NCBI RefSeq assembly: GCF_032854445.1
Contig: NC_088303.1
Span: 31,195,501-31,259,500, forward strand
Direction of reading: 5' to 3'
DNA from: Liolophura sinensis
Lineage: Eukaryota > Mollusca > Polyplacophora > Chitonida > Chitonidae
DNA: 64,000 nt
Shown piece by piece: positions 13,511-24,990 of the stretch. A program made the translations under genes and the position numbers. Below the pieces are notes generated by a model. The model saw only the letters and a program-made list of their open reading frames with translations, had not been told where the DNA came from and searched no databases. How positions within the stretch are numbered: position 1 is the first letter of the stretch; each line of letters starts with the position of its first letter.

Positions 13511-14804
13511 ACATTTTGATGTTATCGGATCAGAATACATTTCGGTGTCATCAAAAACAGATGGAAGTGGTCCGCATAGTGTGATACAGACTATAATTAA
13601 CAACACCACTTTGTCTTAACGCAGTAACTGACCATACGGGTTAGTGAAAGCAGTCCGGACATGTTGGCACGAGTGGGATGAATATCAGTACACAGCTAAG
13701 AGCGACTTACTGGGTCATTCTATTTTTCTTAAATCACCACAAGGTCGATGGAATATGACATTGGTAGCTGAAGATGGAAACTTGGACTTGGATCTAAGTG
13801 TCATGCATTCCGCGGCCTTTGTTACCACTCAGGTAACATAATTGCCTATATTTTATTCAGAGTCTCATACTAGATGTGTTGACGGTGAGGTATGTGGAGC
13901 AGAGGCCACTCCACCACAGCTAATCCATATCTGTCACTCTTAAACCATACGAGACATTCAATATTAAAAGGAAATTCTAGCAATGAAGCACCACAGTTCC
14001 GGCAAGTCATTTTTCCTGGCCGAAACACATGGCAAGTATGTGGGCAATTTGTATGGTGTTAGATTACATATTCGGCTTTTTAGAGGCAGCTGTTTTCTTG
14101 ATTTCTTGGAGGGATTGGCCATTTCGATCACAGATTTATTGGTAGCTTCAGGCATTGTCACCTGCCACTCACTATAACGACAAGCAAACGATTGCATACA
14201 ATAATATCAGTAAAACAACACTTTTATTGATATTCTGCTCGAAACGTAACGCATAGTATATTCTCTGTGGACGTTTAATTCTTATTAGCATATATGCTGT
14301 CGTTTTAACTTTAATGCAGAATTCTTTGAATTCAAATAATGGCGCTAAATGTAAGCACATGAAACGAAAAATATGGTACATATCGGTATTGTTCCGTCAA
14401 AATGACCATTTAGTGACGTTGGAGTCTAGCCCCCATAGATCACCAATTTGATTCCAGTTCCTATCTTTTTTCACCAGGAACTTGGCAATTTACATTTTCA
14501 AGGTCGTTCTCCGGCCACTAAACCCAGTCACCATCGATGAGGTATGAATCCCTTTCTACAACGCACAAGCAGATCTATGACTCTGGCGTTATTAGTACAC
14601 ACATTAGAATTTATTCATTATACTTGAATATAATGCATTGGGAACGAAATGGTTTACTGATAGTTTACACGACAATTTACAGTAAACATCATTTTGATTT
14701 AGTGATTCGCAAATTTATTACCGTTACAAATGTTTAACGGTGTGCAAAATTGACGTCAACCGTTCACAAACATTTCGTCCAATAAATGAACAAAACCTTA
14801 TATA

Positions 14805-15300
14805 AACAAATACAAAAGACTACAGAATACGGAGCAAAACCAGAGCGGAGACAATAGTGTGATAGTTACCAAATGGTCACCCGTAACCGGTGAAATACGG
14901 TCTCTTGTTAATTTACCTCAGTTAGGGTTTTATTCTAATTGTTCATGCAAATGCTTAAATAGTAGCCAATTACATGTCCCTTAAGCAAACTTTGGTAAAA
15001 AAAAATATTCATCAGTAAAGTTAATAGAAATACATTAAACGTTAGACGTCTAGAATTGCTCAAAACCTATATTGTCTTCACATCTAATATACGTACACAC
15101 ATATACAAACAATGCAAAGGTACGAGGCCTCGGTGAGTCCTGGTTTATGCAGGAATACAAGTCAATTCAAAGCGGCAACGACAGGGTGAAAGTGGCAAAT
15201 GGTCACACTTAACCGGGAAATTCGGCCCAGTGCGGGTTTTCTTCTCACTGTTCATGTAAACGCTTAAATATAGTTACACAACCCCTTGAACCATAAAGGC
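14805..15300 (+). repeat. ~325-bp dispersed repeat R1, two units in tandem
   Basis: Two diverged units. Equivalent points (gcggagacaatagtgtgata at 14845 and gcggcaacgacagggtgaaa at 15172) are 327 bp apart. Each unit has a block ending caaatggtcacNcNtaaccg, then gggttttattcta, then gttcatgtaaacgcttaaat. The inter-block part carries the gttagacgtc and caatgcaaaggtacgaggcc segments seen in other copies. Confidence 0.7.
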
Positions 15301-15529
15301 TTCCACGAATGTCTCCACTCCTTTTCAATAACATGGAGATGTAAAAGCATGCCTTTGTCATTATATATCAAACTAGTTCCATTTATAAATTTATGCTTTT
15401 ATGTGGGTTGATAATAATTTTTATTGGTGTTTATAAGAGAATAATCCGTTCCATGGATTCCGGAAACGTAGTTGAGCTAGGTAGACCGACATCGGGTTGT
15501 ATATAAACTGCTCCGTGCTGTATAACAAT

Positions 15530-16040
15530 GATCTTATACACGAGTAATGTCATTCCTGTTAAGTGACTACAACAACGTAAACCAAGATCTGATACACGAG
15601 TAATGTCATTCCTGTTAAGTGACTACAACAACATAAACCACTGATCGGATACACGAGTAATGTCATTCCTGTTAAGTGACTACAACAACGTAAACCAAGA
15701 TCTGATACACGAGTAATGTTATTCCTGTTAAGTGACTACAACAACGTAAACCAAGATCTGATACACGAGTAATGTCACTCCTGTTAAGTGACTACAACAA
15801 CGTAAACCACTGATCTGATACACGACTAATGTCATTCCTGTTAAGTGACTACAACAACGTAAACCAAGATCTGATACACGAGTAATGTCATTCCTGTTAA
15901 GTGACTACAACAACGTAAACCAAGATCTGATACACGAGTAATGTCATTCCTGTTAAGTGACTACAACAACATAAACCACTGATCTGATACACGAGTAATG
16001 TCATTCCTGTTAAATGACTACAACAACGTAAACCACTCAA
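15530..16040. repeat. 56-57 bp minisatellite, 9 units
   Basis: Units contain gatctgatacacgagtaatg, tcattcctgttaagtgacta and caacaacgtaaacca. Units ending accactgatc are one base longer than those ending accaagatc, which explains the 56/57 alternation. Within units the sequence is highly uniform, so the array is recent or homogenised. Confidence 0.97.
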
Positions 16041-16099
16041 TATTTAAAATCAACATTCAAGTCGTGCACCATTCTGGTTCATTAATTGTCGTTAGCCAA

Positions 16100-16292
16100 A
16101 ATATATGTTTATAATAATAAATTTATTTATGTGTTTATCTGATTGGTGTTTTACGCCGTACTCAAGAATAGTTCACTTATACGACGGTGGCCAGCATTAT
16201 AGTGCGGGGAAACCGGTGAAACCCATGACCATCTGCAGGTTGTTGACAAACCTTCCTAAGTATGCCGCCGGATCTAGCAAATACCAGTAGGA
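16100..16292 (-). mobile_element. tRNA-derived SINE, partial
   Basis: Reads taaatttatttatg, gattggtgttttacgccgta, ctcaagaatagttcacttat, acgacggtggccagcattat, ggggaaaccgg and ccatctgcaggttgttgac. The tRNA head is truncated. Confidence 0.8.
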
Positions 16293-16299
16293 AGCTGTG

Positions 16300-16520
16300 C
16301 ACACATCATGTGCAAGACCCTTTGGTATATGGCTATTAAAGTAAGTAATGTTCACAACACTAAAACTATCCCTCTTGTTGTAAAGTCAGCGTGACAAGAA
16401 ACCATTATGGTCTTTGTGCAAGTGCAAGTCCAGATAAGATGTACCATCTGGAGAGTCAGAAATTCCCTTTATGTCCATCGAAGAAGGGTATATAACTGCC
16501 ACTAACTCAGACTACCTTTG
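16300..16520 (-). pseudogene. Reverse transcriptase fragment of the same family
   Basis: A second, shorter copy of the RT at 45115-46011. On the minus strand it reads VIYPSSMDIKGISDSPDGTS, then YLDLHLHKDHNGFLSR, a TGA stop, then LYNKRDSFSVVNITYFNSHI. These align in order with the IYPPSLDF, SPDGTSYLDLYLYKD, YDKRDNFNFGIVNY and SNIP segments of the 45 kb copy. The catalytic YIDD part is missing. It lies directly beside a SINE at 16120-16290, inside the putative intron. Confidence 0.75.
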
Positions 16521-16859
16521 ACTTAAATGCAACATTATAACGTGTACAATGGCAATTAAAAGACCAGAATATTGTGCGTACAATGGCTATTGAATCGCGA
16601 CCAAAACACCAGAAAATACCGTGTACAGTCGCAGTTTATCATGCCAGTATTAAGGAACGAAAGACAAACAGTCTTGACTCATGCAGGAACTCCTTAATAG
16701 GCCAACACAGGGTGCATGGTGCGATGCTGAGCTAGAGCACATCGATTTTAATCGTGACACTGGCGACTTGACGTGCTTTACATGGATCTCTGCATTATAC
16801 AATCACATATACGCAGCAACTGGGCACAATTGCAAAGGACAAAAGAGAGCTTAGGTAGT

Positions 16860-17105
16860 AATTTGTTTATTTATTCATTTATTTATTTATTTGACTGGTG
16901 TTTTACGCCACACTAATATTTTACTAATAACACGGCGACCAGCATTATGATGGGAGGAAATTGGGCAGATGGTCGGGGAAACCGTCGATCAGGACAGGGC
17001 AGGAAGCCAGAATGAGCTGGACTTGAACTCACAGCGATCGCAATGGGAAGAGACTCCTGGGTCATTGTACTGCACTGGATCGTTAACAGAGGCACCCGCC
17101 ACAGG
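16860..17105 (-). mobile_element. tRNA-derived SINE, nearly full length
   Basis: Has the (ATTT)n end, gactggtgttttacgccaca, an altered middle, gcgaccagcattatgatggg, aggaagccagaatgagctgg, acttgaactcacagcgatcg and cctgggtcattgtactgcac. On the minus strand the B-box-like part is cgctgtgagttcaagtccag. Confidence 0.85.
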
Positions 17106-18407
17106 TTTATGACGTAAAGAAGCCCTAAATACAAACCAGAGGTCAAACTCAGGTTTTCACTTTTTGTGTCATTTTAAACATCACCAGAGTTTTCTTTTCC
17201 GCTTTGATGCCTTACATAGTTAGAAAATACATATAATTTCAATTTTATGAATGGATTTGCTAGCATTGCCCTAACAAGTTTGTTTACAGTTGATAGTTGT
17301 TAAACAATTGAAAAAATCATGCAAAAACCTTGATTACGTCAGTTCGAATTTATCTACAGTATATCTTGTCGCAAAATACCGCTCTGAGACTTTGTGACCT
17401 CCTTTTCTCGCGCGTTAGCTTAATTTCTTTGCCTGGCATTTTCGAGAGCTATGAGTGTTGGCGGATGTCCCACTAAGAGCAGTACAGAAAGAAGCAAAGA
17501 GCCAGGCGTGCCGTAACGATGCTTGATTTTCCCTTGTGAACCAACACAAGGAAAACACGGAGGCGTCAAAGAGAATATATCAGGATGCCGGAAAATGGGA
17601 ATTTACATTTACCACACATCAGTGAAATTGGAATTTAGTCTGGCATTTCAGTAATCTTAAACTCCCGGTACGGTGTTACATGGACCCAGGGGGTTCCAGG
17701 AAGCGCGGGGACCAGGTCTGTGTGGCTGACGCATTAGGCCTGTTTTACATTGCCTACTTCACTGATAGACCTCATTTTTATCGACTTAACGGAGTTAACA
17801 TTCAGCTAGACGTATACATGAAATAGCTAAGCTGATGGGAGATAACGCAAGATAGCTATTTTATTGTCGAAGCCCAGAAGGAAGACATATTGATTTATCA
17901 TCATAGGCTTTTTTTTCGAAGGCACAGGCTTAACGATCCCCCTGGCTTGGAACTGAACACGGCGAGATTAGGTTTAATCGAAAGAAAAGCCGGCACAATG
18001 CCTGGTTTTCTGCCGACAATGGTACTGGGGTGTTATATATTGACTACCTTGAAAGCAATGAACAAAATACGTCTACGTTAATAGATTATCGTAAAACCAT
18101 CTTTGACATCTTAGAAAAGATGGACAAATCTGACAATTTACCATGAATCTTTACAGTAAAGTCCTTTATCGTGGCACGCTCTACATTATTAAGGGCGAAA
18201 GCTGATTACTGCTTGGGAGAGGTTAAAGCTGAGAACAGATATCAAAGTAATTTTGAGTCTTTCGAATCACATTTTTGTCTGAAAATTCAATTCCAGGAAA
18301 ACAATTTCAGATTTAAGGTTACCATGATAAGATGGTCGGATTTGGAACATCGTAATAGTTGAGTGCAGATTTTGAATAATACCACTTTTAATGAGGTGTT
18401 AATACCA

Positions 18408-19235
18408 TGGTCTATTTCTTTCAGCAAGTCGCCTATATTCAGCTGTCTGTAAAATCAGTCAAACTCGCTTTCAAAATTGGATTTAGTCAGTGAAGCGTAA
18501 CAATCCAAGCTCTACACATCGACATGTTGAACATCCATATTATTACCCTCCAAAAAATGCAGGTAGAATACTTTTTCTAATTCATAATGTTAAACCCTAT
18601 AATCTTAGTATTGACACCAAGAACTCATTGTCTCGGGTGAAGTCATATTTAATAAAAAGCAAATTGCATGCAAGACAAATAGCGTGGAGTGCACAATGGC
18701 TGCGCCAACAAACGGGTAGGACACGCGGTGACACAGTCTACACTTCTGTCTCTGCGAATTAACTACATCGTATGAATTTCCATCTCTAAATGCATACTGC
18801 CTTGAGATCATATACTACAAGTCATAAAATAACATTCATTTATTAAAGTAATATTATACGAAACCAATTTCAAATGTGACAGTGTCAATAACAGGGTTTA
18901 CAGTTAAGTCGAGAGCAGTTTGGATAACTGGTGTCGCCCTCCGTCAAAACATGCTGAACTATGCCCAATATCTATCATGCCACTGGTTTTTTAATAACTA
19001 TAATGTCACCCGAAACAATCGGTTCTTGTCCCCCCAAACCGAGCTTATGAACATTATGAATTTAATGAATTTAAAAGTCTACTAACTTCATTTTCCTTGC
19101 AAGAATATGAACTTCCAACATATTCAAATGTAGAGTTTGTGTTGTCACGTGTCACTAACTCAAGGCAATTTTGGTTGCAAGTATGACTGATTTTACAAAC
19201 AGTTGAATATAGGCGAATATAGGCGACTGGCTAAA
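18408..19235. mobile_element. Inverted-repeat element (MITE-like), copy A
   Basis: The left end reads tttctttcagcaagtcgcct, atattcagctgtctgtaaaa, tcagtc and then aaaattg. The right end, reverse-complemented, reads ttcttttagccagtcgccta, ttcaactgtttgtaaaatca, gtc and then aaaattg. The inverted repeats are about 60 bp with a 12-bp tandem slip on the right (gaatataggc twice). Internal sequence is partly shared with copy B. Short open frames inside match nothing. Confidence 0.7.
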
Positions 19236-19376
19236 AGAAAAACCTTCTACAGGTTGCTGGAAGACTTTTCTACCTATGGCCGAAGAGAAAGTCAGCACGA
19301 ACTGGACTCACAGTCACATCAATAGCACTGGAAAGAGTTTCCTGAGTTACGACGCGGCAACTAGGTCACGGCCCCA
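19235..19376 (-). mobile_element. SINE head fragment beside an inverted-repeat element
   Basis: Contains ctacaggttgctggaagact, gaagagaaagtcagcacg, aactggactcacagtcacat and gcggcaactaggtcacggcc. The 3' part is missing at the point where the 18408-19235 element ends, so that element may have inserted into this SINE. Confidence 0.7.
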
Positions 19377-22164
19377 AATATACTTTGACCACGGATTCTG
19401 AATAAAACGATGCTTCAATTACATTCAGCTTGTAAACACTCTCATACTCACATCATGGACTAAATTGTTCTTCTTTTCCTCAGTCTCCCATTGCATTTCA
19501 TATCGATCAGAAAGTTAATTAATCGGGTAAACATTGCATTGTACTATAAATGCAATCATCATGGATAAATGATCTACAGTGACAACTAATAAAAGTGGTG
19601 AAAATACCAACACATGGAGACTTGCTGGAAATCATAGTTGTTGGGATTTCGCCATATTTACCTACGCTGATGTGACATGTGACATTTTATTTATGGAATT
19701 TTCAAATTGCGTGGTCGCCCAGCAATGATGCGTGAAATTAACCATGTCACATCAGAGAATGTCACATCAGTCAGCTCGCATTGGTTTTACTGTGGCTTTG
19801 TTTTAATGTGATTGTATATTGAATGTGATGACAACTCAGTATTATCAAATACTGACATTTGATCGAAATTCGCCACGTTGTACACGTATATGCTGAAAAA
19901 CCTAGAACACACATAATATGCAATAATATGATCAACAACTAGTGAAACTGCAAGGTGTTGGCTACGGAAGGAAAATGTCTTTCAGTCGAAGGATATTGCC
20001 CTGTCACAAATCTTATGTACGTCTGAATATTTTTATTTATTTTATTTTTGGCCCGGATTATATATAAGATCTGGATTATATATAATCCTCAATTTCTATG
20101 TTTTCAAAGTGTGTACAATATATGTGATATGCACTTTAGCCATCATCACAAATTGTTCCGAAGAAAACTTCTCATCAGTAATTAGATTTGCCTACACATG
20201 CTTCACTTTCGTAATGAATGTTTGATCTACCCACTAACAGTACTTGATGACATTCCCGTTTAGACATAACGTACTCTCATGCCATTGCTTTCCACACCGC
20301 GATGCACTGGTAGGCAGACATTCAATACTCAACCTTGATCAATATATGTGTGGACAATCCGATATTCAAGCTGAAAGACTCGATCTGTACTGTAGACCAG
20401 AAAGGAGCGTACAAAAGCTCATTACGGTGTCCTGGGCCAAATCGTATTTAAGTCCCACGGGAGAGAGCAGAGAACGGAGCCAAATGTAGGTTTGGCGGCT
20501 ATGGTCACAAATATGCATATTACTGGCAATTCAAAGTGAATGTATGACCAATACTCAACTGTTGATTAGATGAACACCTTTAGCTGCATTTTATTTTATT
20601 GGTAAAAGCCGTCACCAAGAATAGAAACAGTGTGGGTAAACTGCTACGCTGAAATGAAGTTGGGTAAATTCGTTACGCAGAGCAGTGTTGAGTAAACCGC
20701 TAATGCATCAGGAAAACGTCCAAACACGTTGTCAGTGCAGAATTGCAACAGAGTTAGGGAAAAACGTCAAGCAAAATCGAAAAAGACTTTTGCAAACTGC
20801 TACGCCACATTGCAGTGATGTTGGACAAACTGCGACTGTGAATTACAGCCCTGTTGGGTGAACTGCCATACATCATAACCTTTATGGCGGAAAAACAACA
20901 GTGTTTGGTAAAAGGTTCCACGGAATTTCCAGTCTTGTGTCACCTGTCACGCGGAAATGCAACTATATGTTTACCACAATGTTTCGCTTTTTGATAATGT
21001 AATGAAGAGATTTTTATCTACAGTTCATCAAAATATGGACGCAGAATCCCTGCTTGTATATTACAGCAATAAAACCATAAATGCTGTCCCACTGATACGT
21101 TATCCCGAAACAAGAGTCGACTAATTTCCACACTTTATTCCACAACAAAATTCAAGTTATTCAATCTCCACTTTCCATTATATTTTCATATTTTTTATCA
21201 TCAAGTTGTCTGATATATAGTGTGGCGATTAGTTGTAAGAAAATCCTGCCAATAAAAAAACAATATGTGATATATACAACAGTGAAAAACAGCGGCCGTT
21301 TTTGTTTTTCAGAAAATGTCATATGCATTATGAATCCAGCAGGCAATCCATCGTATTACTTTTTGTGTTGCGCCAATCCTCATTTCCGAAACAGACTCAT
21401 CGCCGCTCATAATGTGTAAATACACATCCGTGGCCGGTGTAATGCAATCCAGCCCAGGCAAAAAAGCATACTCACTCCCGCTGTTTTTTGTCGAACTAGT
21501 CAGGAAAGATTGACGTAGAATTACGTGCTTTCCAGCTTTACCTTTGGCAAGTTCCAGTTTATCTGAAATGTGACTTCACGCTAGCACCTAATTTTCTTAT
21601 GTTATCATAAATCCGGAACCCCTTGCCAGGTTATATTTATAGCCAACTATTCTGCGACTTGCTTATTGTGTGTAAAAAAAAACAGCAAGCCGCAAATATA
21701 TTTTCGTACAAGATTAACTCCGAAGATACACACATAGCCGTTACGTTTGGGACTGGTATTGTACTATCTTATGGTTCGTTCACGAAAAAGCTCTACCGCT
21801 CCTTAGTTTATGACCCTAAGAGTCCTGTGTAGCAAAATACAAGTAACTTACACCTTTACAATACAAGACTACACAAATTTATATCACACGTCCAAAAAAA
21901 ATCCAGAGAGAGGTAACCGAATTGACACGTTACAGTGTAATAGTAAATAAGCATTAATTGTAAATAATACATCGACAAAAGTCTTTGTTGCTCAATAGAA
22001 TACAGTTTATTTTTACAGATGCTTTCAGAGCAATCCTTTTTAAAGCACAGACAGTTGTACAGAAAGGAATCTTTGTAGACAGTTAATCTGTTCAACGCCG
22101 AGAAAATACGACCGATTCAAGTTTAGTATTTTTAAAGTATTGAAAGTTATGTAAAGCCACATAA

Positions 22165-22375
22165 TATAAAAAGACTTACAGGATAGAGAGTAAATCAAGA
22201 GCATCCTCAACAGTTTTGATATAAATGCTTGGATAATAAATACAGTTTATTAGACTCAGAATTACTCAAAATTCTCTGTTGTCATCACATTTAATATTCA
22301 GTCACATTAAACAATGCAAAGGGACCAGGCCTTGGGAAAGCTTAAAACCGGAAACATAATGTGGGAGTCATTTCT
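22165..22375 (+). repeat. R1 repeat, partial copy
   Basis: Has gacttacaggatagagagta at the unit start and, after it, cagtttattagactcagaat, tgttgtcatcacatttaata and caatgcaaagggaccaggcc, in the same order as the other R1 copies. The middle block is missing. Confidence 0.6.
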
Positions 22376-22543
22376 GACTGTTTTATGTGACTTTTCAAAT
22401 GAATTACGAAAAACAATTTTTGCACATAACAAGGGCTGAAAACAATCAGTATGGTAGTTGAAGGCCTTGAGGGTTAGACGGCTTTAACTAAAAGCAAAAA
22501 CTGAATCCGACATGAAACAAAGCAACATAAATGAAGTACCAAC

Positions 22544-22846
22544 CTGATGTTGTCGTGAAGACGACTTCGTTACTAATGTTGCTGCGTATTTGGTCAGGGT
22601 CCACGCTCACCATATAGACTGTGTACGTTTCCCGGGGGCGGAGACTGTCCACCCTGAGCTGTCTAAGCTCAGGTCTGACGCCCTGAACAACACGGAAGAC
22701 CCCTACTGGCGGGTCGATCAGCTCGTAGGTTATCTCGTAGAACAGCACCTTGTCTCCTTCACTTTGGCTGGAGAGCCAAGCTAACGTCACCTCTTCTGCT
22801 CCCACCCGTAGAACTGTCAGATTCTTGGGCGGCTGAAGTGCAGCGG
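22544..22846 (-). CDS. FNDC4/5-like membrane protein, fibronectin type III exon
   Basis: A complete FN3 domain in one 303-bp exon of the same minus-strand gene. The acceptor is ttcttttccccacttcag and the donor is TCAG|gttggt. Both boundaries are phase 1, the usual symmetrical phase for extracellular FN3 modules. The donor phase matches the acceptor of the transmembrane exon 11.3 kb downstream; the junction codon becomes GAT (Asp). FN3 hallmarks visible are PPKNLTV in strand A, the strand-B Trp (VTLAW), the L-x-P-x-x-x-Y-x-V core (LRPRETYTVYMV) and a closing NEVVFTT. Two N-glycosylation sequons are present, NLT and NIS; the first sits where FNDC5 has its conserved strand-A sequon. A single extracellular FN3 next to a membrane helix would be a cell-surface or shed ligand/receptor module. 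The exon could instead be the last FN3 of a larger receptor whose other exons lie beyond the window. Confidence 0.85.
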
Positions 22847-24764
22847 CTGAAGTGGGGAAAAGAACAAACTGAGTCACATGAATGTTTCAGGAAGTGTTCT
22901 TTAAAGCATGTTGAACTTCGTATTTCTAAAAGCAATAACGTGACAGGTGCGCGGAGACGCGGAGGAAACATCCGTCTCTCCAGCAATACATGATGCATGA
23001 CTCTCAAAATAAACCCGGAAAAGCCAGAGGACTATTCCTCGTACGTCTGATAAAGATCTGATAACTATCTCACATGACTTGGTAGAAGGCAGCATACAGC
23101 GACTATTCCGAACCCTGTCGACTTACACGTACTTTTATATTCTGTCATGGATCATTTACCGGTCGTGTATGTGAGGTGAAACAAAAGATATTATAACAAT
23201 AGATTTCTAAGGTGTATATATGTAGGTTTCTTCGCACATGAAAAAACTGCGTCGATCCTGGACAACTTTGCTATAATACCATCATCTTCAACTCAGTAAA
23301 CCCAGTAACATTTAACATGGGCTTTTAGACAATCATTCCAAGGTTGGTGACAGACCTTTCCACATACGATTGAAGCGGAAGCCAGTAGGAGCTGGGCTTG
23401 AACTGCTCACATCAATCACTGCTGAGGAATAGTGCTGCGCCAGCACGCTATCACTCGGCCACAGAGGCCCCGAAATGTACAAGAAATCGATATATCGTAT
23501 ATTCTCTCGAATGGTTGTATTGGGTGATATGGGACCACTATAGTGTGGAATTTCGTGTCAAACGCTACCATATACTATAACCAAGAGTACACGATCACCG
23601 TGGCCGTTTTCAGACACCTATTTCCCGACGGACAACAACTAAGTCGTCTGTTTGCATCCCTGGATGATCACATTACATGAAGAATAGTTCCACTTCGATA
23701 CGACTTAATATACCAGCAAATCCCACAAATCGAAGATCAGATTGCTTTGTGTCTAGCAGGAGTTACCTATAATTTACAGTGGCTCTACGGTATTTAAGAC
23801 ATTAGTGTCTAACTTGAAAACTCGGAGAAGCGACTGAGTCACAAATCTGCCCTATAAACCAACACTCTCTAGCTCAAACCGACCAACAGCGCGTATGTTT
23901 GCCGAAACTGCATTACACTGCTCTGAGTTAGCTGAGGCTTCTTGTCTCTGCTGTTTATCTCTCTGAGCCAGATCTAATTTACAGGCGAGACCAAGGTGAT
24001 GTTTTCGTCCTCAAACATCGTGTCTTGTAATTATAGAACTCCCATGTGTCCTTCCACTGAGACATCTAGACAGCGCTACAAGGAATAGTATTGCAAGAAA
24101 CAGTAACTACAGCAATATTAGAGGTGGTGTTAAGAGAGTCAGAAAGAAAATAAACTCACACAAAAAACACCACTTGCATAGGGATTGTATAAATATCACA
24201 AGAGAAAAACAGCGTAGCAGAGATGGTTTTGCAAATTACTCTTGTCTTTCAATATTGTTCAAGTATTGGGATAAAAACTTTGGGGACTCAGCCTGACCTT
24301 TGTAACGTTTGGTTGTAACCGAGGAAATTCACTTTGGTATTTGCCATGATCGAATAAGTATGATTGTTCCATTAATTATTAACGATTTAATCATGAAACT
24401 ATTAGTGATGAAAGGATACCTATAACTGCGTGAAACCCCATGTGGATGCGTCTTTAATTTATAGATCTCTGCCTCGTCAGGATGGATTAGTGCTTGTCGT
24501 ATTTATTTCCCGGCACAATTAATAATGTGATGTTTTACTATACTCCACGTACTCTTCGGTGAACATTGAACCAGGAAGAAGACCTAGAAATCGCTGAAGG
24601 GGTCCGATTATCCTATCAAAGTAGCCACATGACCTGAACGTTTGATTAAAGTTTGATCTGTGCAGGAACAAGGATTTAGCCGGAGGGTTTGTAGGTTTAC
24701 CATATGTCCATCGATAAAGAAAAGAGGACCAAGGAACAATGGCTTACAATATAAAAAAAACTGC
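22847..24764. other. Upstream of the FN3 exon, mostly unremarkable
   Basis: Apart from the SINE head at 23340-23475, I see no further FN3-like module, signal-peptide exon with a phase-1 donor, or repeat in this stretch. Confidence 0.5.
23340..23475 (-). mobile_element. SINE head fragment
   Basis: Has ggtgacagacctttccacat, gaagccagtaggagctgggc, ttgaactgctcacatcaatc, then tgctgcgccagcacgctatc and ccacagaggccccg, the 5' end of the family. It shows what the segment amplified at 3032-3438 looks like before expansion. Confidence 0.75.
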
Positions 24765-24990
24765 ATCCTAGAGAGTGAAACCGGAATAGAGACGACAGTG
24801 TGATAGATAGGATTTTATTCTAACCGTTCATGTAAACTCTTAACTAGTAGCAACGTAAACGCTCTGTAGCACCACCGCTTAAGCACAATAAGGGGAAAAT
24901 GCAGTGATGTGAACTGTAATTCATTAGACGTCACTGGTCTGGAATTACACTAAATGCTGTGCTAATAACCAAGTTCAACTTTCCTATTTA
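24765..24990 (+). repeat. R1 repeat, partial copy
   Basis: Contains agagagtgaaaccggaatag, gacgacagtgtgatag, gattttattctaaccgttca and, later, attagacgtcactggtctgg. The caaatggtcac part is deleted. Confidence 0.6.

Larger units (their letters stand above)
11276..22543 (-). other. Putative 11.3 kb intron of the FNDC4/5-like gene
   Basis: The interval between the FN3 donor and the TM-exon acceptor. It holds no recognisable exon. It contains a possible MITE fragment near 11965-12440, a dispersed repeat at 13405-13510, ~325-bp repeat units at 14805-15300 and 22165-22375, a 56-57 bp array at 15530-16040, SINEs, a reverse-transcriptase fragment and an inverted-repeat element at 18408-19235. The stretches 12450-13400, 13510-14800, 17110-18400 and 19380-22160 show nothing I recognise. 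This is an intron only if the two exons belong to one transcript, which matching phase supports but does not prove. Confidence 0.55.

Noticed and set aside
13271-13609. 112-codon minus-strand frame with a signal-peptide-like start (VLLIIVCITLCG)
   Set aside because: Its middle overlaps the dispersed repeat R2 found elsewhere in the window, there is no recognisable domain, and the start is not a clear ATG context.
15530-16040. Regular repeats that might suggest a CRISPR array
   Set aside because: The units are contiguous and whole units are repeated; there are no unique spacers, and the sequence is clearly eukaryotic.
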